Positions 55,342-64,000 of a stretch of 64,000 nucleotides of DNA are shown piece by piece. The translations under genes and the position numbers were made by a program. Every line of letters starts with the position of its first letter. Positions within the stretch are counted from its first letter, which is position 1. The DNA is from Dermacentor variabilis (Eukaryota; Arthropoda; Arachnida; Ixodida; Ixodidae): contig NC_134570.1 in NCBI RefSeq assembly GCF_050947875.1, forward strand, positions 241,730,584 to 241,794,583, in the 5' to 3' direction. The notes beneath the pieces are model-generated. The model was not told the DNA's origin and did not search any database. It saw only the letters and a program-made list of their open reading frames with translations.

Positions 55342-56150
55342 ACATGTTTGGATTGCCTTACAGGTTCGTTACTACTCCTATGTTTCGCAATTACGATCGA
55401 ACTGTTGTGCCTTGTTGTGCTGCTGCTCCCAGTGAAGTGCCGTGATGTTTTGCATGCATTATGGTCGCACCCAGAACTCCTTTTGGCCGGGGACATAGAA
55501 AGCAACCCGGGTCCTCCTATTGAAGAAATGCGTGAAAAAATATTGGAAAAACAAACGCTACTAGAAGCACGGCTGACGCATATTGAAGGGGAGCTTGATT
55601 TATTTGCCGAGCAAGGTGTGAAGTTGGCAAATATCGAGGATACTGTTAAAAATCTCGAAAGCACTGTTCAGCGTCAACAACAAAAAATACGAGATATTGA
55701 AGACAGAGCCCGGCGTAACAATCTGATTGTGTTTGGCCTAAAGGAAAGTGTTAACGAGACGCGAGAAGACTTAGAAGATAAGGCCATCAGGAACATATTT
55801 TTCACACTGCTTGCTGTGAAGCCGACGTCTGTCGAAAGAACTCACACACTTGGTAAAAGAAGGGATGACCGTGATCGACCCGTTATTACGACTACAATGA
55901 AAAAATAGCTATCTTCAAAAACTGCAAGAAACTGAAAGGCACGAAGATAAGTATCGCTGACGTCTACTCGTACGAAACGCTTCAAAAAAGAAAGTTGCTC
56001 TGGCAATCGGCTAAAACTGATAAAAATGAAGGATCTAAGGTAAGGCTTGTTCATGACAAGCTTTTCATTAACGACATCCCCTACACATGGCACGCCCAGT
56101 GTAGGGTGAGGATGCGCAGTAACGCCGAAGCCTGCCCCCGTGGCCAAGAG
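55342..56150 (+). pseudogene. LINE C ORF1: hydrophobic leader, 2A motif, coiled coil, RRM
   Basis: The frame opens after a stop at 55339-55341 and has no in-frame ATG before the motif, so the start codon is lost or shifted. A strongly hydrophobic leader (LLLLCFAITIELLCLVVLLL) precedes ELLLAGDIESNPGP; the skip site would lie between 55512 and 55513. A coiled coil follows (EARLTHIEGELDLFAEQGVK...), then RRNNLIVFGLKESVNETRED (RRM) and THTLGKRRDDRDRPVI. A frameshift near 55905 leads to the C-terminal domain (ISIADVYSYETLQKRKLLWQ). The first part ends in a stop at 55908. Confidence 0.82.
55492..55515 (+). other. 2A-type ribosome-skipping motif (DIESNPGP)
   Basis: An exact match to the D-(V/I)-E-x-N-P-G-P consensus. 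The preceding residues ELLLAG are also of the usual leucine-rich type. In known 2A peptides the ribosome fails to form the last Gly-Pro bond and releases the upstream chain. Here that would detach the hydrophobic leader from the RNA-binding ORF1 protein. The equivalent in LINE A is DIQSNPGP at 29947-29924. Confidence 0.8.
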
Positions 56151-56179
56151 TGAGAAGGAAAGGAGCATGAGCTCAGGCT

Positions 56180-58907
56180 GATAAACGTAAATGCTCGCAG
56201 CATTGTGAATAAGGTTGACGAACTTGAATGCGTGTCGCTATTACATGATCCACATATATTATCAATAACTGAAACGTGGCTGCATGAGGGTATCGCAGAC
56301 GATGAAGTTTTTCCCGGCGCATATAACGTGCTGCGTACAGATATGGCGTCGAGATGCGGAGGCGTTGTAATGTTAGTTAAAAATCATTCAGATATGAAGT
56401 TCTGCCATCAATTTATGTGCATGAAAGCGTATGGTGCAAGTTCTTTTTTTCACCATTTTGCGTTGGTGATTGGTGTAATTTATAGACCTCCGGGAAGCCT
56501 TATTGAGTTCTTTCAGAAGATTGATCAGCATTTAACAACAATAAATACAGATAGAAGTGCCGTTATTTTGGTGGTTGATTTCAACTTGCCGGGAGTAAAC
56601 TGGTATGCAAGAATCTCTGGGACACTTGAGAGGCCACATGTGGAACTTATGCTGGAAATCATGATGAAACATGGCTTGGTTCAAGTGGTCGAGAAACCTA
56701 CGCGAATTCAAGGAAATTCCAGCGCCCTTTTAGACCTCTTGTTCTTATCAGATAGTACCTTTGAATATAATATTGAAGTGGGGGAAGGAGCCTCGGACCA
56801 TAAAATGGTCGAAGCCACTCTAAAAAATATAAAATGTCTAAATAAGACCGGATAGCTCATGTCTATAATTTTAACCGAGCCGATGATACGGCCGTCTTAG
56901 ATTATTTAGAATTGGCTTTGGACCGTATGCCGGAAGAAAATGATGTAGATGAATTATGGAGGTATTTTACAGAGGTGGTGACCAGTTCATTATCTGTTTG
57001 TTCCAAAAAGAGCTAAGCGTTTACATAAAAGCAATCCGTGGGTTTCTCGTGAGTTAACACATTTAAAACGTCAGCTACATCGTGCGCGGCAACGAAAACG
57101 AAAAATCCCGAGAGAATATCGGCCGTTAGCACTCAAGTTCGCCAGAAATTAAAAGCGTCTAAAATGTCTTTTTTCGCTACAACACTAACTCATTACCTTA
57201 AAACATCACCTCAAAAATTTTGGCGATACGTTGCCCGATCAAAGCGTTCAATCAATGGAATAGTTGTAAATGATACCGTGTGCAACAATCCCCAAATTAT
57301 TGCCCAAGAATTCAACACTTTTTTTGGTTCTGTATTCAGCCGAAGAGATGAGAGTGCTGCAATAGATTTAGAATGCGAGGACAATAGTAATGATAGAAGT
57401 TTTATCTCTAAAGAAGGTGTAGTCGACATGTTGCTAAAATTGGACGTGAAAAGGTATCCTGGTCCTGACAAAATACCGAATGAGTATTTAAATCGATACT
57501 GTGAATGGATTGCATGCTTCTTGGTTAAAATATTTTCTCTGTCATTAATAAATGGGGCATTACCAAGTCAATGGTCACTAGCGAGGATTGTGCCTCCCTA
57601 ATAAGGCTGGAGACAGGCTAGACATTGGGAACTACCGTCCGATTTCCATAACTTGTACGGCTTGCAAAATCTTAGAGCATATAATTAGTAAACAGTTAGT
57701 AGGGTATATTTAAAACAATAACATTTTTTACAACAAAGAACATGGTTTTCGAAGGCGTCTGTCAACTTTCACGCAATTATTTGAAACAATACGCAGTTTT
57801 GCAGAGGCCCTTAATTGTCTCGAACAAGTTGATGTCATCGCTCCAGATTTATCAAAGGCATTTAATAGGGTTCGCCATAGCAAGCTAGTTGAAAAGCTTT
57901 ATGGGTATAATGTAAATTCAAAAATTATTAAGTGGACTCAGGCTTACTTACACAGCAGAGAACAGTTTGTTGAAATAGATGGCGAGTGCTCCTCTTTTCT
58001 TCCTGGATCATCAGGTGTACCTCAGGGTCGGTTTTGGGTCGAATTTTGTTCCTACTGTATATTAATGATATCGCAATGATGTACATCCGATGATTGAAGT
58101 GCGGTTGTTTGCCGATGACTGCCTCTTGTTTTGCCGCGTTAAGAGTGCTTCTGATCAAGAACGACTAAATGATGCTTTATGTCGAATTTATAACTGGTGT
58201 GAAAAATGGCATATGCAAATCAATTCTGATAAATCTGTTTTCATGACCGTTACGAATAAGAAAACTCCATTGATGTTTTCGTACTCTGTAAATAATAATG
58301 CAATTAAGCGTTCCACAAAGCTGAAATATCTTGGCGTAACAATCACTAGTAACCTCAACTGGAATGAACACGTCGAAAACATATGTGGATCAGCCCAGCG
58401 CAAGCTTGGTTTGTTACGGCGTAAATTGAGAGATGCTGCACCAGATATTAAACTTAAGGCAGGCACTACCATTGTTAGACCAAATATATAATTTGGAACC
58501 CTCATCAACAATACATAACAGATAAATTACAGCGCATTCAGCGAATGGTGGTTAGGTTTCTTTTTCTGATTACGGGACAAACGCACTCGGTAACCTCCAT
58601 GCTCGTCAGGGCTGGTCTCACTACGTTGGCTGTGCGCAGGAAAATCGCACGCCTTAAGTTTTTATATCAACTCTATAACAATAAGCTGAACCTGAATTCC
58701 AGTTTGTATTTGAAGCCTCCCGGAAGGGTTTCACCGCGAACTAATCACAATTACGCTATAATGCCTTATGTGCCAAGAGTTGATGTCTTTAAGCACTCTT
58801 TCATTGTCAAGACAATTGTTGAATGGAATAACTTGAATTCTTGTGTGTTTCCGAGCAATAACATGGTTGACTCTCTTAAAGAAAACTTGACTGCGTTCTT
58901 TGCGTGA
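56180..58907 (+). pseudogene. LINE C ORF2 (endonuclease and RT)
   Basis: Endonuclease frame 56205-56855: RLINVNARSIVNKVDELECV just upstream, SITETWLHEG, IYRPPGSLIEFFQKI, VDFNLPGVNW (GDFN changed to VDFN) and GEGASDHKMV. RT: LKLDVKRYPGPDKIPNEYLN and SQWSLARIV (to 57601), NYRPISITCTACKILEHIIS, HGFRRRLSTF, VIAPDLSKAFNRVRHSKLVE (motif A), SGVPQGRFW (broken motif B near 58015-58035), RLFADDCLLFCR (FADD at 58108-58119), KLKYLGVTITSNLNWNEHVE, then ARLKFLYQLYNNKLN and the stop at 58907. At least five frame breaks. Confidence 0.88.
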
Positions 58908-59009
58908 ACTTTGTGCTCTGTATTCCTACCCTGTAACAGCCCGGCAGGGCTCACAGTATTGGAAATAAATAAAATCAATAATTTGCTCGATAAGTTTGCG
59001 AAGGCTATG

Positions 59010-60020
59010 ATTCTGTTTATGTTTCTTCTAATTATCCACTATCCTGTGTCTTTTATCCCATAAGTTAAGCAGATGAGACTCTATGTGTGGGTGTTCAGGA
59101 GTACGCGTAATCTTTTCGGTGTACTTTTTCGTCGTCTAGCTAATATTCTTCTCCCATGAATGTAGGTCCGGCTGTTCGTCGGCCTTCTCTAGATATAATC
59201 GGAATCGGTGATCCATTCAGTAAGTTGTGTATTGGAAGCTGCGTTGGCGAGGCGAGCCATAGAGCGAGGAATGCTTAGAGCAACTTCAGTGATGTAATGG
59301 TCACTTCCAAGATTTTTGTGAAGATTCGCCCAGGTTACATTCCAAATCCCGCGGTACCTGCTTAAGTCGGGGTCAGAGTCACGTTCGACACTGTTTCCTT
59401 GGCGCGTGGGCTCGGTTGTGTCATTAAGGAACGTGTACTTATTATCTTGCATTTTTCTTTCGAGGCGCTGCCCGGCTTTCATTGTGCGCTGGCAGGCTCC
59501 ATGATGTGTTATGTGTATCGAAATCCCCAGCCGTAATGGTGCCTTTGTCCTAATGTAGCCTTGTGTACGTGTCCAACCATTTCATAGGATGACAGTCGAG
59601 CTTTGGGACCCAGTATACATTGATAATTACAACTAAAGCCCCCCCATCCACGCCTGGTCGGCGGAAACGTGTATGTAGGGGCTTTAATTAGAACGGCTGT
59701 CGAAGCGGCATTGGACAGTAACTGAGTCGAGTTGTTTATGGATTCAGTATCGATTTGTATAGCTGGAATATGTTTGACCACGTAAGTTACAGTGATAATG
59801 GGAATGGTCACACCCTGTGGAGCTCTTTTGTCTCGTTTAGTAACACTTCCTTGGGTAAAGTGTTCATAACCCGGTAATTATGAAAGTCCGCAAGTTTCTT
59901 GAATTAAAAACATATCTGTTTTTTGCGTTTCTCGGTAGATGAATTGTTGTAAGAGCACCTTCTTCCTTCGAAGGCTCCTGCAATTCTATTGCCATATTAC
60001 TAGAGGTCGATTAGGACTTG
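59010..60020 (-). pseudogene. LINE D endonuclease
   Basis: In pieces over frames: KAPTYTFPPTRRGWGG and VVIINVYWVPKARLS-type block (59700-59590), GDFDTHNTSWSL near 59525-59490 (GDFN-type motif), DPDLSRYRGIWNVTWANLHK then NLGSDHYITEVALSI (SDH motif, 59365-59265). It runs to the LINE C junction near 58980 (HSLRKLIEQI). Confidence 0.75.
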
Positions 60021-60025
60021 CCATA

Positions 60026-61590
60026 TTACAGATTTGCAGAGCCGGAGGGCTCATCGACCTTGGACTGCGTGGATGTCTGTGCACGTGCGAATATTTGCGC
60101 GTTGGTTACTAGCTGTTGAACGACATCAGTGCGTGCAATTTCTTCTTTTAAATATTGCATTTCCGCCTGTATCGTGCGAATTACTGCAACCTCATTCGCG
60201 AGGCTGTCTACTTTAGCCGTTGAAACCTGGACCGCTCGTTCAAAGCGCTGCATGCTTGTTTGGTCCGGCATGTGCGATGGTGTTGTAGATGGTGTCATAG
60301 GGCGCTGAAGAGCTTGAGAGTGCAAGTAATGAAGAACTGGAGTCCGAAAAATAGAATGAATTGACTGTGAAGTGTTAGGTGAGGGTTCCGAGGAATTAGT
60401 AGGTAGGTTTGGACGGACTGGATCACCGATATCAGAGGCTAGCTGGCTCTTGTCATTTCTGGGACGTTTCGGCTCCGGAGTGGTAGATCACTTGGCGGCC
60501 TTAGACCCTTCCATTTGGAGTTCTTTTCTGATGGTTTGATTGGCACTGCGACTTCAGCTGCGGTTGCGGCTGTGACTGAGACTGCGACTCCGGCTGCGAC
60601 TCGTCTCGCGAAGCACGGCAAATCGGTTGGAAGTAGCGATGGAGGTGTCTGGGGTCTTGATTTTTATGGTGACTCTTGTGTCCTGTTGACGGGGACGGTG
60701 TGTCCCCTGTGGCAATTCAGAGAAATCTGGCGTATACTGGAAGGGCCTCGTGTTGCGTATCCGTCGGCTACGGTGCTTGGGTGCCCGCGACCGCGCCGCG
60801 CGGTCCGCTTCTTTTCTTGCTGGGCAGTCTTTCGAAGTCGGCGAATGTTTACCGCCACAATTATGGCAGTAGGGGAAGCACGCATGCAGGGGGGGGAGGG
60901 GTATGCTTTGTGCACTGGGAAATGTTCTAGTGCATTGGTGGTACATGCAATACATCGAACGATTTGGGCATACGACGGTGGCGTGACCTAGCGTGAAGCA
61001 GTGCGAGCACAGCGAACTTCTGTGTCGAAATGCGTAGAGGCGCTGGACAACACGATTAATAAGGACAAATCTGGGTAAACGTGTGCCTTCCACCGTCACC
61101 ATCACGGTGTTGTACAAGCCTATTCGGCGAATTGTCGGGAGTTTCGCTTGTTCTACTTCCACAATACTCTGCAGCTCTCCGTCAGAGACCGAGGCACGTA
61201 TTGCATGTATGACGCCGCGTGCGTTCATAGCATCAACGGCCTCGTAGGTGTTTGTCTCGTAAGCTGCATCGTTGATAGTGATGATCTTTAGTTCCGCGAG
61301 CTTGTCGGCAGCAGATCGACGATAGGTGTCAACGGCCACCAGGTTTTGTGTGGTGCGGATATTGAAGTATGTCTCGCTGCGTTCCATTGTGTTGAGTCCT
61401 GCCGCCGAGCGCATAGCGTTGGCGATGGTAGCGACGTCGATTCCGGCAAGGTTCAGGCATCCCGTGAATTTAACGATCACAGTGGTGGCTTTTTGCAGGC
61501 ACGGCGTTGTCCCTACAGTGCGCCAGTGGCCGAGTGCCGTAGCGGACGCCACTGCTTGCTCGATTTCCAGGTTTCAGAAGCCCGGGAACG
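60026..61590 (-). pseudogene. LINE D ORF1, gag-like with zinc knuckles
   Basis: The frame from about 61590 to 60554 holds EQAVASATALGHWRTVGTT, a region of the PRE-C2HC type (TETYEAVDAMNARGVIHAIR-like, residues about 100-150), then the knuckles CSHCFTLGHATVVC and CHNCGGKHSPTSKDC, and an Arg/Ser-rich end (ETSRSRSRSLSHSRNRS). A second frame, 60325-60026, has a coiled coil (QVSTAKVDSLANEVAVIRTI). It would bind element RNA. Only the C-terminal part is shifted. Confidence 0.82.
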
Positions 61591-62021
61591 CGCGTGGCGT
61601 CGGTGGTGTCGAGGTGGCGTCAAGCCAAGGGCTAGGCTTAGTGGCCGGCAGCCAACAAAGCCGGTCAAGTTCCTTCATCAATTGCGCAGAAACGATGAAA
61701 AGTTCGTCTCACCGGAAGGTGGGTACCTTGAGACGTCTTCCCAGCACAAGTTTGAAGTCCTATCGAGGTAGGTTCCGTTGATAGGATGAAAACTTCGACG
61801 AGCAGATGTGGATCCGCACTGACTAAACGAGCGCGTCTCTTCGCTCTTCTATGAAGAAGTGGAATCGGCCAAGGGTAAAGTCAAAACAAAATACACTATA
61901 CTGATGGGCGACTTCAATGCCAGGGTAGGCAAGAAGCAGGCTGGAGACAAGTCAGTGGGGGAATATGGCATAGGCTCTAGGCAGAGGAGAGTTATTAGTA
62001 GAGTTTGCAGAACGGAATAAT

Positions 62022-63053
62022 TTGCGGATAATCAATACCTTCTTCCGCAAGCGGGATAACCGAAAGTGGACGTGGAGGAGCCCGAATGGCGAGTCTAGAA
62101 ATGAAATAGACTTCATACTCTGCGCTAACCCTGGCATCATACAAGATCTGGACTTGCTCAGCAAGGTGCGCTGCGGTGACCATAGGATGGTAAGATCTCG
62201 AATTAGCCTAGACCTGAGGAGGGAACGGAAGAAACTGGTACATAAGAAGCCGATCAATGAGTTCGCGGTAACAGGGAAAATAGAGGAATTCCAGATGAAG
62301 CTACAGAACAGGTATTCGGCTTTAACTCAGGAAGAGGACCTTAGTGTTGAAGCAATGAACGACAATCTTGTGGGCATCATTAAGGAGTGTGCAATAGAAG
62401 TCGGTGGTAACTTCGTTAGACACGATACCGGCAAGCTATCGCAGGAGACGAAAGATCTGATTAAGCAACACCAATGTATGAAAGCCTCTAACCCTACAGC
62501 TAGAATAGAACTGGCAGAACTTTCGAAGTTAATCAACAAGCGTAAGAGAGCTGACATAAGGAAGTATAATATGGATAGAATGGAACATGCTCTCAGGAAC
62601 GGAGGAAGTCTAAAAGCAGTGAACAAGAAACTAGGAATTGGCAAGAATCAGATGTATGCGTTAAGAGACAAAGCCGGCAATATCATTACTAATATGGATG
62701 AGATAGTTCAAGTGGCTAAGGAGTTCTATAGATATTTATACAGTACCAGTGGCACCCACGACGATAATGGAAGAGAGAATAGTCTAGAGGAATTCGAAAT
62801 CCCACATGTAACGCCGGAAGAAGTAAAGAAAGCCTTGGGAGCTATGCAAAGGAGGAAGGCAGCTGGGGAGGATCAGGTAACAGCAGATTTGTTGAAGGAT
62901 GGTGGGCAGATTGTTCTAGAGAAACTGGCCACCCTGTATACGCAATGCCTCATGACTTCGAGCGTACCGGAATCTTGGAAAAACGCTAACATAATCCTAT
63001 TCCATAAGAAAGGGGACGCCAAAGACTCGGAAGAGAACAGCAGTTTGCAATAG
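62022..63053 (+). pseudogene. RTE endonuclease end and N-terminal RT
   Basis: 343 open codons. RSPNGESRNEIDFIL and VRCGDHRMVRSRISLDLRRE (endonuclease His motif), a linker KRKRADIRKYNMDRMEHALR, then VTPEEVKKALGAMQRRKAAG, EDQVTADLLKDGGQIVLEKL and PESWKNANIILFHKKGD. The frame stops where the palm has been deleted. Motifs A-C are therefore absent. Confidence 0.88.
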
Positions 63054-63320
63054 TTAGTGAGGCACCGGAAGTGGTAAGGGAATACATCTTCTTAGGACAG
63101 GTAGTGACTGCGGATCCGGATCATGAGGCTGAAATAATCAGAAGAATAAGAATGGGCTGGGGTGCGTTTGGCAGAAAGTTAGGTGGGCGGATGAGATTAA
63201 GAAGTTTGCAGGGACAACATGGCCACAATTAGTACATGACCGGGGTAGTTGGGGAAGTATGGGAGAGGCTTTTGCCCTGCAGTGGGCATAACCAGGCTGA
63301 CGATGATGATGATGTGTGTC

Positions 63321-64000
63321 ATGTAACAAAAGGAGCTTAGGTATGGCAGGGACGGTAGGTAATAACAGCTGCAGCGGCGCGCCCTTCACCTGAAAGCCGC
63401 GGCAGTTCCATTGGATTAGTGATAGGTGTGTAGAATTATCCTGGCCCGCCATATTTGACCGTGGGTGGGGTGAGGATGGGTTCTCGTGGTGCTAGTGGAA
63501 GTGGGATAGGAGGAGTAGGTAGGTCTAGGATTGACGTAGGGGACTCTTCATGTGAAAAGCCCGTATTTGTCTCTAGCCTCTGAAGGCGCGTCTCAAATTG
63601 TGCAAAAGTACGTTCGATAGTTAGGCTTAAGCGTGTGAAAAGTGCCTCCATCTGTTGCTCAAGGCGAGAAGATAGCTGCTCGGCGAGTGTTGTGAATTTG
63701 GTTTCGAGGCGCGCCTCCAGAGCTACCACTTTAGCGTCAAATTCGGATTCCAAGTCTTTGAGATCAGCCTGATAATCGTCATGCGAGTCCGATGTGCGTT
63801 TCGTTTTATGTGGAGGGGAGGGGGGGTTGGAGGCGAGTATGGCAGGTGTGTTGGGTGACTCCACAGTGGGTGGGAGGATTCGTTCTGAGGAGAAATGTTG
63901 GGGTGGGGAGGAGGGCAACAGGGTTGTAGGTTAAAACTGTTGTGAGGCGGCTTACCTCCACACGCAGAGCCCGAAGCTCCGTGGTCACGGGGGTCGGGGG
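63321..64000 (-). mobile_element. RNase H-type LINE H, ORF1 end and ORF2 start
   Basis: ORF1 C-terminal frame 63918-63436: a proline-rich start, then a long coiled coil (DLESEFDAKVVALEARLETK, EQQMEALFTRLSLTIERTFA) and GFSHEESPTSILDLPTPP. ORF2 starts on an overlapping frame near 63452: NSTHLSLIQWNCRGFQVKGA and PAIPKLLLLHDTH, the APE endonuclease N-terminus, cut at 63320 by the RTE (GAT)n tail. It resembles LINE D in layout. It continues beyond the window. Confidence 0.8.

Larger units (their letters stand above)
55290..58978 (+). mobile_element. CR1-like LINE C, near full length, nested in LINE D
   Basis: ORF1 (55342-56150), ORF2 (56170-58907), 3' UTR ending CTCACAGTATTGG and AAATAAATAAA at 58960-58972. 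An (AATGTT)-type repeat at 55258-55300 marks the upstream edge. It interrupts LINE D between its endonuclease and RT. The layout matches LINE A: 2A-like motif, coiled coil, RRM, APE endonuclease and RT. Several frame breaks in ORF2 but every domain is present. Confidence 0.9.
52796..61845 (-). mobile_element. RNase H LINE D, full length with 12-bp TSD, carrying LINE C
   Basis: A perfect duplication CTTCTATGAAGA (52784-52795 and 61846-61857) brackets the element inside the RTE endonuclease. Minus-strand order: 5' UTR from 61845, ORF1 (61590-60026), endonuclease (60000-59010), the LINE C insertion (about 55215-58978), RT (55210-54328), thumb (54154-53693), RNase H and Cys/His tail (53620-52852), and a tail AATAAACTTTTCTCTGTCT next to the duplication. 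Without LINE C it is about 5.3 kb, a plausible complete I-group element. Confidence 0.9.
52210..63320 (+). mobile_element. RTE-type LINE, split by LINE D and internally deleted
   Basis: 5' part 52210-52795: an untranslated region and endonuclease start (RHWNLNLAAFKARTLSSEAS, NKWDIIGLSEARRTNEAY, then VESFYEETE). 3' part 61846-63320: KYTILMGDFNARVGKKQAGD, KWTWRSPNGESRNEIDFILC, CGDHRMVRSRIS, then RT N-terminus to ESWKNANIILFHKKGD. A deletion near 63040 removes the RT palm; QFAIVSEAP, VVREYIFLGQVVTADPDHEA and RIRMGWGAFGRK resume in the thumb. It ends with (GAT)n at about 63301-63315. The two parts meet at LINE D's 12-bp duplication, so they are one insertion. Confidence 0.88.

Overview
The window looks like nuclear DNA of a hard (ixodid) tick, probably a metastriate species. 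It carries a tRNA-derived SINE that matches what I recall of the tick Ruka family. It also has at least two further tRNA-type SINEs, many kinds of non-LTR retrotransposon with RNase H, CR1-like or RTE-like organisation, Penelope-like elements, Ty3/gypsy remnants, Tc1/mariner elements and long microsatellites. Nothing bacterial is present. Almost every long open frame is a decayed transposon gene.

One host gene can be supported. Two small minus-strand exons, 17447-17517 and 1875-2004, join in phase across a 15.4 kb intron. Together they give the Q-motif and Walker A region of a Ski2-like helicase that best fits HFM1/MER3, the meiotic crossover helicase. The remaining exons must lie outside the window or escape recognition.

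Layout. 1-1490: 3' end of an RNase H-type LINE. 1875-17517: the HFM1 intron, filled with a long-TIR MITE (2222-2960), hAT-like ends, a Ruka SINE with perfect target duplication (5558-5800), three copies of one LINE family called Q here (7145-12690, the first split by a CR1-like LINE, the third by a fold-back SINE), and an internally deleted Ty3/gypsy element (13158-15686). 18.7-25.2 kb: 78-bp repeats, a SINE with a mid-element tRNA fold, a DD41D Tc1/mariner with very long TIRs that hosts a solo gypsy LTR, and a Penelope-like GIY-YIG fragment. 25.3-30.3 kb: a near full-length minus-strand CR1-like LINE (A) broken by an RNase H LINE tail (J). 30.9-41.4 kb: LINE E (plus) split by LINE B (minus), then LINE F. 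42-44 kb: a mariner and a MITE with a 10-bp target duplication. 44.3-48 kb: Penelope-like copies in tandem and inverted arrangement. 48-48.6 kb: the end of a second gypsy element. 50.2-52.2 kb: LINE G. 52.2-63.3 kb: a three-level nest, RTE (plus) containing LINE D (minus, perfect 12-bp duplication) containing LINE C (plus). 63.3-64 kb: the start of LINE H.

The most unusual coding feature is a 2A-type ribosome-skipping motif (D-I-x-S-N-P-G-P) behind a hydrophobic leader in the first ORF of two CR1-like LINE copies (A and C). Insertion order can be read from the nesting: RTE before D before C; E before B; A before J; DD41D mariner before gypsy; gypsy before two SINEs; LINE Q before the CR1-like fragment and before the fold-back SINE.
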